DNA of 64,000 bases, from contig JAILLE010000012.1 in the NCBI GenBank assembly GCA_024693285.1, forward strand, positions 62,001 to 126,000, written 5' to 3'. The notes below the pieces were generated by a model. The model did no database searches. It was given only the letters and a program-made list of their open reading frames with translations, and was not told the origin of the DNA. The stretch comes from Bacteroidales bacterium (lineage in GTDB: Bacteria; Bacteroidota; Bacteroidia; Bacteroidales; UBA932). Made by a program: the position numbers and the translations under genes. Positions 51,743-60,851 of this stretch are shown here, one piece after another; positions within the stretch are counted from its first letter, which is position 1, and every line of letters starts with the position of its first letter.

Positions 51743-53077
51743 TTACAGGAAAATATACTTGAGCACGAACAATATCGCCAAGATAATCATGAACCAACTG
51801 ACTTTCTCCTTCTTCCCAGTGCAAAGATTAAGAACCACATAGGCGATCAAGCCAATGAGGATACCATGGGAGATGGAGTAAGTCATAGGCATCAGGATCA
51901 TGGTCAGATAGGCGGGAATAGACTCCGAGAAATCCTCGAGAGGGATGTCCTTGATAGGGCTGAGCATGAACAGACCAACTATCACAAGGGCGGGGCAAAC
52001 AGCCGATCCGGGAATCGCCGTGAAAACCGGGGCGAAGAAGAGAGCCAGGATGAAACATCCGGCAGTCGCCGCCGCGGTGAGACCGCTACGGCCTCCCTGG
52101 GCGACACCCGAGGCGCTCTCAACATAGGTGGTCACGGTGCTGGTTCCGAGGGCGGCGCCGGCCATGGTGCCGATAGCGTCAGCCAGGAAAGCCTGGTTGA
52201 GGCGGACCGGTTTGCCTTTCTCGTCAACCATGTCAGCCTTGGTGGTCACTCCCACGAGGGTGCCGATGGTATCGAACATATCCACGAACAGGAAGGTGAA
52301 TACCACGACAAGCATGTCGAGACTCAAGACCTGGCTGAAGTCGAACTTGCAGAAAATCGGGGAAATGCTCGGAGGGGCTGAAATGAAGCCGGTGAGCTTG
52401 GTGATGCCCATGGGAATTCCGATGAGGGCAGTCACGATGATACCGATCAGCAAAGCGCCTGGCACATTGAGGATCACAAGGATGCCAGTGATGATCAGAC
52501 CTATCACGGAAAGCAGACCGGGGCCGCTGGTGAGGGTACCGAGATCGACCAGCGTAGCGGGGCTATCAACGACTATACCGCCGCCTTTGAGACCGATCAG
52601 AGCGATAAATAAGCCGATACCGGCTCCGATCGCCTTTCGCATCGACATAGGCAGGGCATTGACTATCGCCTCTCGCACATTAGTCAGCGTCAATATCACG
52701 AATATGAAACCTTCGATCAGGACAGCTGTGAGGGCGAACTGCCAGGAATAACCCATTCCCAAACAGACCGAATAGCAGAAGAACGCGTTGAGTCCCATTC
52801 CCGGGGCGAGGGCGAACGGGAGCTTCGCGTAAAGAGCCATCACCAGCGTGCCGATTATAGCGGCAATCGCGGTGGTGGTGAAAAGGGCGTTCTTGTCCAT
52901 TCCCGTGTCGGCGAGTATGGAGGGGTTGACGGCCAAGATGTAGGACATGGCGAGGAATGTGGTGATTCCGGCCATGATCTCCGTGGAGACCTTCATCTTG
53001 GAAGCGTCGAAACCGAATAACTTGGTCAGCCAGCCTTTCTTCTCAGGGGCCTTGGCTGCGGTAGTAGATTCAGCCAT
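51743..53077 (-). CDS. NCS2-family purine permease (AzgA type)
   Basis: A protein of 444 residues with about 13 membrane segments. The AzgA/PbuG subgroup signatures are seen: EIMAGITTFLAMSYILAVNP, LPFALAPGMGLNAFF, and ALGTSTVTTYVESASGVAQG. Takes up adenine, guanine or hypoxanthine with protons. It is 40 bp downstream of the DUF5020 outer-membrane gene. Confidence 0.92.
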   Translation of the reverse strand: MAESTTAAKAPEKKGWLTKLFGFDASKMKVSTEIMAGITTFLAMSYILAVNPSILADTGMDKNALFTTTAIAAIIGTLVMALYAKLPFALAPGMGLNAFFCYSVCLGMGYSWQFALTAVLIEGFIFVILTLTNVREAIVNALPMSMRKAIGAGIGLFIALIGLKGGGIVVDSPATLVDLGTLTSGPGLLSVIGLIITGILVILNVPGALLIGIIVTALIGIPMGITKLTGFISAPPSISPIFCKFDFSQVLSLDMLVVVFTFLFVDMFDTIGTLVGVTTKADMVDEKGKPVRLNQAFLADAIGTMAGAALGTSTVTTYVESASGVAQGGRSGLTAAATAGCFILALFFAPVFTAIPGSAVCPALVIVGLFMLSPIKDIPLEDFSESIPAYLTMILMPMTYSISHGILIGLIAYVVLNLCTGKKEKVSWFMIILAILFVLKYIFL

Positions 53078-53117
53078 GACAGTGTTATTAGTAGTTAGAG
53101 TGTTGGATCAGGAATAC

Positions 53118-53837
53118 TTAGAAAGCCCAACGGATACCGGCGCAAGGATTGAGCATGAATCCCTTGTTACCTGCGAAGTTGCAAGAGATCTCGAGCTCAC
53201 ATCCGATGTCAAGATGGTTGTCGAACACGCTGCCGAGGTTCATCCAGAGCTGAGGTTCGGTCAGGAAGGTGAATTTGGTCTCATCACCAAGTCCCCAAAG
53301 GGTATTGTTGCCCCAAAGATCGGCGAAGCCCTTGAAGGTGAGGCCTTTGACACCAAACAGGTCAGCCATGCTCCAGACCGCGGTGAACTTCACGGGGATA
53401 TCAGCTTTTCCGAAACCCTGGAAAGTCTCAAACATCGCGTAAAGAGTCAGCATGTTGGAGAAGTCCTGGGAATGGAGGAAGTATTTCGCTCCGAAGCACC
53501 AGGTACCCTGACCCCAAGTTGTGCCGTCATACTCAACATGGCCACTCAAATCCTTCAAGTCGCTTTCCTGCCAGAAATTGATTCCGCGCTCGATCTCGAA
53601 GTAGCTTCCATTGATGGCACTAGCGACATCCGGACGCTGGTCTTTCTGCGTGTAATAATGGTCGATGAAGAAGAAGGTGTCTCCGAACTTGTCACCTTTG
53701 AACATCTCGAAGGTAGTCGTCATATACTGACGATCCTTTCCGAAATCATAGAACACTTGGACATTTGTCTGGGCCTTGGCCATGAAAGAGAAGGCCAGAG
53801 CGGCGACAGCGGCCGCGATGATGCGTTTTGTTGACAT
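53118..53837 (-). CDS. DUF5020 outer-membrane channel (Tsx-like)
   Basis: A protein of 239 residues with a signal peptide (AFSFMAKAQ). The rest is amphipathic strands with aromatic girdles (NVQVFYDFGKDRQYMTTTF, WCFGAKYFLHSQDF, ending CAGIRWAF), as in the nucleoside channel Tsx, to which DUF5020 is related. Paired with the purine permease it forms an outer plus inner membrane route for nucleobases or nucleosides. Confidence 0.8.
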   Translation of the reverse strand: MSTKRIIAAAVAALAFSFMAKAQTNVQVFYDFGKDRQYMTTTFEMFKGDKFGDTFFFIDHYYTQKDQRPDVASAINGSYFEIERGINFWQESDLKDLSGHVEYDGTTWGQGTWCFGAKYFLHSQDFSNMLTLYAMFETFQGFGKADIPVKFTAVWSMADLFGVKGLTFKGFADLWGNNTLWGLGDETKFTFLTEPQLWMNLGSVFDNHLDIGCELEISCNFAGNKGFMLNPCAGIRWAF

Positions 53838-53909
53838 AATTTATAAATAAGTTGGACGATACTCTTGCAAAGTCTTTACAAAATTAATCCTATAGTCAGA
53901 TAAAATCCA

Positions 53910-53917
53910 TATATTTG
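53910..53917 (+). promoter_or_regulatory. -7 element of the apt-GH78 unit
   Basis: TATATTTG, a full match, 33 bp before the apt start; no clear -33 box. Confidence 0.45.
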
Positions 53918-53949
53918 TTAAGCAATAATCCACAAAGTTTTCAACAATC

Positions 53950-54513
53950 ATGTTCGAGGAATATCTGAAATTCTACCAGGACTTTCCCACTCCGGGAATC
54001 AAGTTCGTGGACATTATCCCCTATCTCCAGGACCGCGAGGTTTTCGCCAAAGTGACCGCGGAGGTCGGTCGTCTTGTGACTGCCCCTTCAGTCGCGTGCC
54101 CCGAGGCGAGGGCTTTCCTATTCGCCTCCCCGCTGCTTCTTGACGACTGCGGAGTTGACAACATCATCTTGTTCCGCAAGAGAGGCAAGCTCCCCTATAG
54201 CGGCAACGACCTGCAGACCATCGAGATAATGAAAGAATATGGCGCCGACAAGCTGATTTACCGCAACTCTGACATCGCGGCCGGCAAGGCTGAGGATGGA
54301 GTGTTCCACGTCACTATCGTGGATGACGTCCTGGCCACAGGCGGAACAGCCGAAGGCATCGCCAAGGCTTTGGAGGCCACCACGATCGAGGTTGATGGCA
54401 AGGAGTTCAAAGTCAAAGTCAACGAGTTCATATTCATCGTCGAGCTTGACGGTCTTAACGGCCGCGACCGGCTCTCCGAGATCGCTCCAGTCTATTCTAT
54501 CGCCCATGTTTAA
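53950..54513 (+). CDS. apt: Adenine phosphoribosyltransferase
   Basis: A protein of 187 residues. The PRPP loop VTIVDDVLATGGTAEG and the RKRGKLPYSG substrate loop are typical of APT. Turns adenine and PRPP into AMP. It is divergent from the DUF5020/permease pair, making a purine salvage locus. Confidence 0.9.
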   Translation: MFEEYLKFYQDFPTPGIKFVDIIPYLQDREVFAKVTAEVGRLVTAPSVACPEARAFLFASPLLLDDCGVDNIILFRKRGKLPYSGNDLQTIEIMKEYGADKLIYRNSDIAAGKAEDGVFHVTIVDDVLATGGTAEGIAKALEATTIEVDGKEFKVKVNEFIFIVELDGLNGRDRLSEIAPVYSIAHV

Positions 54514-57154
54514 CAGGTTATTCACGGCCGTGGTGGCGCTGATTTGCGCCGTTGGATGTGGGATGGTCGGGCCGACGGATCTCCGTATCGAGTACCAGAA
54601 AGGTGACGTGCTGGTTGAAGCCGGCTCAGCACCGAGGATGACTTGGATCAATTCTTCTGAGCAAACCGCTTGTCAGATAATTGTTTCCAAGAATAAGAAC
54701 GGGAAGGATCCCGTCTGGGATTCCGGGAAAATAGACTCCGGAGAGTCCCACCTTGTGCCTTATGGCGGTCCCGCCTTGAAGCCAATGACAGACTATTACT
54801 GGACTGTCAGGACCTGGGATGGGAAAGGAAAGGCGACCAAATGGAGCGAGCCTGCCCGCTGGACCACAGGACCAGCGGAAGACGGCTGGGACGCCCAGTG
54901 GATCGGAGCCCCGTGGCAGGAGGATGTGAGAGGCAATTGGTACACCCGCTACCCGATGTTCCGCAAAGAGTTCAATGTCGGAGCCAATCTCGTGAGCGCC
55001 AACATGTTCATAAGCGGCCTGGGCTATTTCGAGGCCAGGATAAATGGCGGGAAGGTCGGAGACGATTTCCTTGCCCCTGGACTTACCGACTACACTTTAC
55101 GTCCGTTCCTGCGTGAGAATCCCAGGATCCCGTTGGATCCGGAAGTCACGGCCTACAGGACCCTGTACCTCAGCTACGACATAACCGGCCAATTGAAACA
55201 AGGAGCCAACGCCATCGGAGTGACCCTCGGCAATGGATATTTCCACACCCGTCCGACCGCCCAGTCAGCCCAGTGCGAGCCTTATGGAGTTCCGAGACTG
55301 ATCGCAAGGATCGAGCTGACCTACAAAGACGGCCACAGGGAGCACATCAGCACTGACACATCTTGGAAAGCGGCCGAATCTCCATTCATATTCGGAGACA
55401 TCTGGCAGGGAGAAGCTTATGACGCCCGTGAGGAACAACCCGGCTGGGACAAAGCCGGATTTGACGATTCCGCTTGGGCTTCAGCCGTGGTCCGGACAAC
55501 CCCTGACGGTCCGCTGACCGCCAATAACGGTCCCACGGACAAGGTCACCGAAGTCTTCAAACCCATCTCGTTCGAGAAGCAGGCCGACGGATCCTATAAG
55601 GTTGACTTCGGCACGGTGATCTCCGGCTGGGCTCGTTTCAACGGCATAAAAGGCAATGCTGGAGACACCTTGAAGGTTGAGTATCTCGGGGAATACGCAA
55701 GCCCACGTTGCGAGTTTATATTCGCTGGAAATGAGCCTGTCGACTTCGCCCCCAGATTCACCTGGTTCGTGTTCCGGGAGGCGATAGTCAGCGGCATTAA
55801 AGAGCTTGACGCGACACAGATAACGGCCGAAGCGGTAAACACTAATGTCCCGGTCAATTCCTCATTCTCATCCTCGAATCCGCTCTTTGAGCAGATATTG
55901 ACCATATTCCAACGCTCCCAGATGGATAACATGCACAGCGCCGTTGCTTCCGACTGCCCCCATAGGGAGCGACTCCCCTACACCGGGGACGGAGAAGTCG
56001 CGATGGCCGCTGTCCTGTCGTCTTTTGACGCGGCATCGTTCTATAACAAATGGATAGGCGATGTGATCGGAAGCCAGAATCCCGAGACGGGTTACGTTCC
56101 GAACGGAGCCCCTTGGGAGCCGATGTGCGGCGGAGGTCCCGCCTGGGGAGCCGCCATCTGCGTGATGCCTTGGGAATTCTATCTCCGTTACGGAGACAAG
56201 TCCTTGCTGGAGAACAGTTTCGAAGGGATGAAGGGGTATGTCAAGTATCTCGGCACTTGGACTAGACCGGACGGCACTATCCTGGTCGCCAAAGCCACCC
56301 CGGACGGCCAGCCGTTCTACTGGTACAACCTCGGAGACTGGCTGCCTCCCCAAAACAATGAGATTCCTTCAGAGGCCCTGATCCACACCTTCGTTTATTG
56401 GATTTGCGTGAGGAACGTCGCCTGGGCCGCAGGTGTCCTTGGAGACAAGGCGGCTGAGAAGGAATATTCAGAATTGAGGGACAAGATCGCCGCTTCTTTC
56501 AACGAGACCTTCTACGACAAGGAGGCCAAATCGTACGGAGACAACGGAAGCAATGTCCTGGCTTTGTACATAGGTGTTCCCGCCGACAGGCTTGAGGATG
56601 TCAAGGCTACTTTGAGGGAAGAACTCATGGTCAAGAACAATGGCCACCTCAACACCGGAATAATCGGCACACGCTACCTGTTCGAGACTTTAGCGATGAA
56701 CGGCATGGGTGACGTGGCATATACCATCATGAACCAGAGGGACTTCCCTAGCTTCGGCTGGTGGATCGAGCAGGGCGCCACGACTTCCTGGGAGCAGTGG
56801 AACGGCAAAGACTCAAGGAACCACCCGATGTTCGGAGGCGGTTTGACATGGTTCTCGAATATGCTGGCAGGCGTGGTCACGGATCCGGAGAAACCTGGTT
56901 TCAAACACTTCATTGTCAGGCCAATGCCGGTGAAAAATCTCCCCGAAGTCAACTACTCGACTCAGACTCCTTATGGTACTGTGGCGACCAAGGTGACCCA
57001 TGACGGACAGACGGTCAAAGTCGAGGTCACAGTGCCTTTCGGCTCCACCGCCACGGTCTATGTCCCTAAGAGCCTGGACGCCGCGATGTCCGCTCCGCTG
57101 TCCGACGACAGCTACACTATCCATGAGGTAGGCCAAGGACATTTTGTTTTCTAA
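54506..57154 (+). CDS. Glycoside hydrolase family 78 (alpha-L-rhamnosidase) lipoprotein
   Basis: The ATG at 54506 overlaps the apt stop by 8 bp and begins a lipoprotein signal (lipobox AVGC); the frame is open upstream but in the wrong register to apt. About 882 residues. A fibronectin-like N-terminus (DYYWTVRTWDGKGKATKWSE), two beta domains (DAQWIGAP; GLGYFEARINGGKVGDD) and an (alpha/alpha)6 barrel with DCPHRERLPYTGDGE carrying the catalytic acids and the later FGWWIEQGATTSWEQW. Removes rhamnose from plant glycans or glycosides at the surface or in the periplasm. Confidence 0.93.
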   Translation: MFNRLFTAVVALICAVGCGMVGPTDLRIEYQKGDVLVEAGSAPRMTWINSSEQTACQIIVSKNKNGKDPVWDSGKIDSGESHLVPYGGPALKPMTDYYWTVRTWDGKGKATKWSEPARWTTGPAEDGWDAQWIGAPWQEDVRGNWYTRYPMFRKEFNVGANLVSANMFISGLGYFEARINGGKVGDDFLAPGLTDYTLRPFLRENPRIPLDPEVTAYRTLYLSYDITGQLKQGANAIGVTLGNGYFHTRPTAQSAQCEPYGVPRLIARIELTYKDGHREHISTDTSWKAAESPFIFGDIWQGEAYDAREEQPGWDKAGFDDSAWASAVVRTTPDGPLTANNGPTDKVTEVFKPISFEKQADGSYKVDFGTVISGWARFNGIKGNAGDTLKVEYLGEYASPRCEFIFAGNEPVDFAPRFTWFVFREAIVSGIKELDATQITAEAVNTNVPVNSSFSSSNPLFEQILTIFQRSQMDNMHSAVASDCPHRERLPYTGDGEVAMAAVLSSFDAASFYNKWIGDVIGSQNPETGYVPNGAPWEPMCGGGPAWGAAICVMPWEFYLRYGDKSLLENSFEGMKGYVKYLGTWTRPDGTILVAKATPDGQPFYWYNLGDWLPPQNNEIPSEALIHTFVYWICVRNVAWAAGVLGDKAAEKEYSELRDKIAASFNETFYDKEAKSYGDNGSNVLALYIGVPADRLEDVKATLREELMVKNNGHLNTGIIGTRYLFETLAMNGMGDVAYTIMNQRDFPSFGWWIEQGATTSWEQWNGKDSRNHPMFGGGLTWFSNMLAGVVTDPEKPGFKHFIVRPMPVKNLPEVNYSTQTPYGTVATKVTHDGQTVKVEVTVPFGSTATVYVPKSLDAAMSAPLSDDSYTIHEVGQGHFVF

Positions 57155-57200
57155 AAGGCATTCGCTATATTAGAGAGTTTTAGTTTGTGACTTGTTGGAT

Positions 57201-58562
57201 ATGAAAAAGATAATACTCCCAATCCTTGGCCTTCTCGCCTGCGTGGCGGCAAATGCCCAAACCCTGCAGACGGCCTATCTCTCCGATGATTTCGTATATT
57301 CCTACAGACTCAATCCCGCATTCCATTCGGATTACAGTTTTGTCGGATTGCCCTTCATTGGAGTGACCTCAGGCGTGTACAAGGGAGACTTCGCCCTGAA
57401 TAACCTGTTCTACAAGAATGGTGGAGAGAGGGTCACTTTCATGAATAGCAGTGTGGCTTCATCCGAGTTCCTGGACCACTTCAAAAAAGGTCTGAACAAG
57501 TTCAGCTCGGAGTCTTACACCAATCTCGCGGTGATAGGTTTCAGGTCCGGTGGTCTTTACAATATCGTCGATGTCAATGTCAGGAATTACGCCAGCGGCA
57601 AGCTTCCTGGCGCCTTGGCCAGTTTCCTTAAAGACGGAGCCACCACTGACGGATCCTACGACTTGTCAGGGTTGAGAATGCATTCCACTACATTCTTTGA
57701 GTTAGGTATCACCTCGTCCTGGAAAACCAGCCGAAAACTTACCCTCGGCATGAGGTTCAAGGGCGTGATAGGTTTTCTTAACTCCTATATTGACATGGAC
57801 AAGCTCACTATCAACCATTCCGGAGAGAACTGGACCGTAAACTCCTCAGGAGTAATCGCTTCCGCTTTCGATGGATATCAGATAGCCTCCAAGCCGGCTT
57901 ACTATGATCCTTCTGTAAGCCTTATTGATTTCAGCAAGACCAAGGTCGGGAAACCCAGGGGCTTGATGAACGGCTATGGTGTCGGCGCTGATGTGGGCGT
58001 CTTGTATGACGACAGCTCATGGCAGTTGTCAGCCTCGATCTCGGACATCGGGTGTGTGTTCTGGTTCCATAACTTATATGGTCATTCCCCTTCGGCTGTC
58101 AAGGAATATTCAACGGTGTACACGCCTCATCAGAAAGGTAGCGCCTTGGAAAGGGAGTTTAACGACATCGGAGCCCTGCTTGGAGATGCGGCCAATTTCA
58201 TAATGGAGGACGAGTTCCAGACTCTCGGGCTTCTTCCCCTGACCGTGCGCCTGGGAGCCAAGTACTTGTACCTGTCTGACATCTCTTTCGGAGGTCTGGC
58301 GACTTTCCGTTATGACGATATCTGCCCGTTCTACGAGCTGCGCGGATGCGTGAATTACAAGCCGGTAAAAGTAGTGGAGTTGATCGGCAGTGTCGGCTTC
58401 GGCAGCCTTGGAGTGAGCCTCGGAGTCTTCGCAAACGCCCGTCTCGGTTTCCTGAATATATTCGCTGGTACAGAGAATCTGATAGGCACTTCCGGCTCGG
58501 CCTTCCTGCCCTCATCCAAAGGGGCGCCAAACATGGTCGCCGGTCTTAACATCCTCTGGTAA
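57201..58562 (+). CDS. DUF5723-like outer-membrane protein
   Basis: Start at Met 57201 (MKKIILPILG), three codons inside the longest frame. About 453 residues: signal peptide ending ANAQ, then beta-strands with alternating hydrophobics (for example LTLGMRFKGVIGFLNSYIDM) and a C-terminal barrel-like end (NMVAGLNILW). This fits DUF5723, outer-membrane proteins of unknown role found across the Bacteroidetes. Confidence 0.75.
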   Translation: MKKIILPILGLLACVAANAQTLQTAYLSDDFVYSYRLNPAFHSDYSFVGLPFIGVTSGVYKGDFALNNLFYKNGGERVTFMNSSVASSEFLDHFKKGLNKFSSESYTNLAVIGFRSGGLYNIVDVNVRNYASGKLPGALASFLKDGATTDGSYDLSGLRMHSTTFFELGITSSWKTSRKLTLGMRFKGVIGFLNSYIDMDKLTINHSGENWTVNSSGVIASAFDGYQIASKPAYYDPSVSLIDFSKTKVGKPRGLMNGYGVGADVGVLYDDSSWQLSASISDIGCVFWFHNLYGHSPSAVKEYSTVYTPHQKGSALEREFNDIGALLGDAANFIMEDEFQTLGLLPLTVRLGAKYLYLSDISFGGLATFRYDDICPFYELRGCVNYKPVKVVELIGSVGFGSLGVSLGVFANARLGFLNIFAGTENLIGTSGSAFLPSSKGAPNMVAGLNILW

Positions 58563-58568
58563 AACGAG

Positions 58569-58597
58569 TAACGGCCTCAGAGATTCTGAGGCCGTTA
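58569..58597 (+). terminator. Strong hairpin after DUF5723
   Basis: A 13-bp perfect stem, TAACGGCCTCAGA / TCTGAGGCCGTTA, with a 3-nt loop, 6 bp after the stop codon. No T-run follows, so it may act as an mRNA-stabilising end rather than an intrinsic terminator. Confidence 0.6.
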
Positions 58598-58602
58598 CCA
58601 TT

Positions 58603-58689
58603 GAAGTTGGAGTAGGCCGCATCATCGAGCAATCCAAGCACACGATTGCCGTCTATCTTAACAGCGAAGTGTCAATGACTTATTGCCGC
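58603..58689 (+). pseudogene. Remnant of a DUF1016 (YhcG-like nuclease) N-terminus
   Basis: The 304-bp gap before the right island holds an isolated plus-strand stretch coding GRIIEQSKHTIAVYLNSE and VSMTY, which resembles the N-terminal helix of DUF1016/YhcG proteins (a helix before 'WxIG'). It has no start and loses similarity after about 27 codons. It probably marks an earlier accessory gene at this junction. Confidence 0.4.
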
Positions 58690-58833
58690 AAGCTTCAAAA
58701 TCCTTGCAAAAAACATTCAGGTTGTAATCTTAGTCCCGCCAAGTATGCGCCAGAATCTAATCGAATTAAGTCCAGCACTTGTTAATAATCGCAACCAAAC
58801 GGATATAATCCGGCCGTTGTCCTATCACCGGAC

Positions 58834-58858
58834 AAAAAAGCCACGCTTTCGAGGTGGC
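58834..58858 (-). terminator. Terminator of the right-end operon
   Basis: On the minus strand GCCAC, 9-nt loop, GTGGC, then six T, 9 bp after the methyltransferase stop codon. Confidence 0.8.
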
Positions 58859-58866
58859 CATAAGCA

Positions 58867-59919
58867 TCACTTATCATTCTTAACTCCGAACAAAACCCTT
58901 AGTCTCTCCAAAGTAGTGTATTTGGCTCCTGTGCCGTTATACACTTCTTTGAAGTCATCCCAATGGGCCATAAGGGTATCAAACACAGTTTGAGCATCCT
59001 TTCGACCTTTCGTCTGTAAAGCGATGACACAATCCGACAGCACATATGCACTCCTATCATCGTAAATACAGATTTTTCCTTTGTTAGGGTTGCAGACTCT
59101 TGGTATCAGCACTGCCGTACCTTTTATGCAGTACTGCTCTCCGTTGCTTATCTGGCCCGGAGTCGTCACCTTATTCCCATGCAGATGTGTAGTATGAATC
59201 ATCTTCTTCCCAGCACGACCTTCTGCAAATACCGCCTCGTGCATCCCAATTGTTCCTCGCACTATTCTTGTTATGGGTAGACGAGTAAAATCGTAACCTT
59301 TAGTCTGTTCTTCAACCGCACGTGCTGCATTGCTTCTTAGACTCACCAGCAGAATATTCGGCGAGCATTGTTGCCAATATGGCCGGTCCAGTTTCTCCAG
59401 CACCTTCAGCTGATGGTTCTCCGTCAGGTAATCCCAAAGCACTTTGTCCTTCTGAGAGTATAGACAACTAATCGGCAAAATAGCATAAATTACCCCTGTT
59501 TCATTAAGATACTCCAAGGCCTCAGCCAAAAACATCAATGCTGTGCTACACTTAAATGCCTGACCTTCAAATTCTATATTACACAACGTGCCACCTTTGC
59601 AGGAGAACGGTGGATTAAATACTATCAGGTCATATTTTCTATCACCTATCCCTTTCAACTTAGCTACTTTCGTCCTCTCCAAAAAATCACAATCTCCCAG
59701 CGACCAGGTGGGATGTTCTGTCTTAAGACGCTCGATGGACTCTTTCGATATATCTACGCCAAAGCACCTCACATGCGGGAATCTGCGAAGCACCGCTTTC
59801 AGTAAATCACCGTCACCGACACAAAAGTCCGCCACGGTCAGAATCTCTTCCTCTGCCACATGGCCTACCAGTCTGTCGGCAACATGGTCGGGCGTATAGA
59901 ACTTGTCTTTTTGGTCCAT
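58867..59919 (-). CDS. N6-adenine-type DNA methyltransferase with C-terminal recognition-like domain
   Basis: A protein of 350 residues. SAM-binding motif I is VADFCVGDGDLL, the acidic loop follows in CFGVDIS, and the catalytic motif is NPPF (residues about 110). The last 130 residues (from TRIVRGTIGMHEAVF) look like a target recognition domain. No nuclease is fused. It is the last gene of the right-end operon, with a 1-bp overlap (TAATG) to the gene before it. Confidence 0.85.
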   Translation of the reverse strand: MDQKDKFYTPDHVADRLVGHVAEEEILTVADFCVGDGDLLKAVLRRFPHVRCFGVDISKESIERLKTEHPTWSLGDCDFLERTKVAKLKGIGDRKYDLIVFNPPFSCKGGTLCNIEFEGQAFKCSTALMFLAEALEYLNETGVIYAILPISCLYSQKDKVLWDYLTENHQLKVLEKLDRPYWQQCSPNILLVSLRSNAARAVEEQTKGYDFTRLPITRIVRGTIGMHEAVFAEGRAGKKMIHTTHLHGNKVTTPGQISNGEQYCIKGTAVLIPRVCNPNKGKICIYDDRSAYVLSDCVIALQTKGRKDAQTVFDTLMAHWDDFKEVYNGTGAKYTTLERLRVLFGVKNDK

Positions 59920-60851
59920 TAGTTTTCATCAATAAGTCGGGAAACATTACAATCAGTAATTGTTCCGAGACCTTTGGTCAGTTTCACGGTATGAATAGGA
60001 TTGTCATACACCACCTCAACATTCTTATAATGCTTGATGGCGAAAAGAATGGCGGCTATGCAATGGGGTTTAGTGCCTATCGGCGCAATCATCATCCTCC
60101 TCTTATGATTCTCTTCGAAAATGCGTTTCAGTAACAGATAAGCATCTACCGTCGAATAAGCCACGGCATATCTAATATTCTCTTTGGCATTCGGGCGCAA
60201 TAGAGCCGACTGGTTGCCCCAGAATGTAACGAATGGGTATTCTATCCTATATCCAGGCACGCCTATTACCGGCAATACCCTATCATCCATAGGCTGAACC
60301 ACATCCAGTATATAAGCAAAACGCCCCCCCTCAAAACCAAGTAACGCCACAAACAGGAATGTTTCATCGTCATCCACTATCGAAGCGAAGCCCGGCAACG
60401 GTTTGATGCCGTCATACTGTTTGGGATGGTTTTCAAACAGACCGTTCTGTTTGAAAACATCCGGATCATACACGCTCGGTTCTGCATAAATCACATGCAC
60501 CTCCATATTCAGACTGATTGCCCTTTTCAGCAACGGTGCAGCAAGGCGGTTCGACATGCCGGAAACCTCCAGATACAACCTTCCCTTTCCATATCTGCTG
60601 AAAAGACTTGTCAAAGCGTTGTCACTCTTCAGGCTAAACGTCAGGTTCAGATGGGATACACGGACTTCATCTTTCTGCAAATATTCCAATTCCACGAAAG
60701 CCGTATTCGGATACTTGTCAGATAACTGCGAAACACACATCTTCGACCGTTCTTCCACATCAACACAGTAACAGTACAAAGAATCATCCAAGATTTCAAG
60801 CTTTGACGCATCTTCATAACGTCGCATGTACAGGTAATCTTTGTTAATCAT
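59919..60851 (-). CDS. Unknown two-lobed (CARF-like?) protein of the right-end operon
   Basis: The start at 60851 (MINKDYLYMRRYED) overlaps the ATPase stop by 8 bp; the ORF could begin at 60908. About 310 residues. Two Rossmann-like halves are suggested: RLYLEVSGMSNRLAAPLLKR with the following strand MEVHVIYAEP, and MMIAPIGTKPHCIAAILFA with VEVVYDNPI. The pattern strand-(G/S)x(S/T)-helix-strand-aromatic resembles CARF-type ligand sensors, but I do not recognise the family. No nuclease motif. Confidence 0.7.
   Translation of the reverse strand: MINKDYLYMRRYEDASKLEILDDSLYCYCVDVEERSKMCVSQLSDKYPNTAFVELEYLQKDEVRVSHLNLTFSLKSDNALTSLFSRYGKGRLYLEVSGMSNRLAAPLLKRAISLNMEVHVIYAEPSVYDPDVFKQNGLFENHPKQYDGIKPLPGFASIVDDDETFLFVALLGFEGGRFAYILDVVQPMDDRVLPVIGVPGYRIEYPFVTFWGNQSALLRPNAKENIRYAVAYSTVDAYLLLKRIFEENHKRRMMIAPIGTKPHCIAAILFAIKHYKNVEVVYDNPIHTVKLTKGLGTITDCNVSRLIDEN

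Noticed and set aside
52680..52700. GTCAGCGTCAATAT in the purine permease as a REP copy
   Set aside because: No palindrome around it and it codes a conserved membrane segment.
54296..54505. Longer GH78 protein
   Set aside because: The upstream frame is a shadow of apt; the lipoprotein signal starts at 54506.
60378..60392. CGAAGCGAAG in the right-end operon as another repeat A
   Set aside because: Only the centre matches, without the stem arms, and it codes a plausible GFASIVDDD segment.
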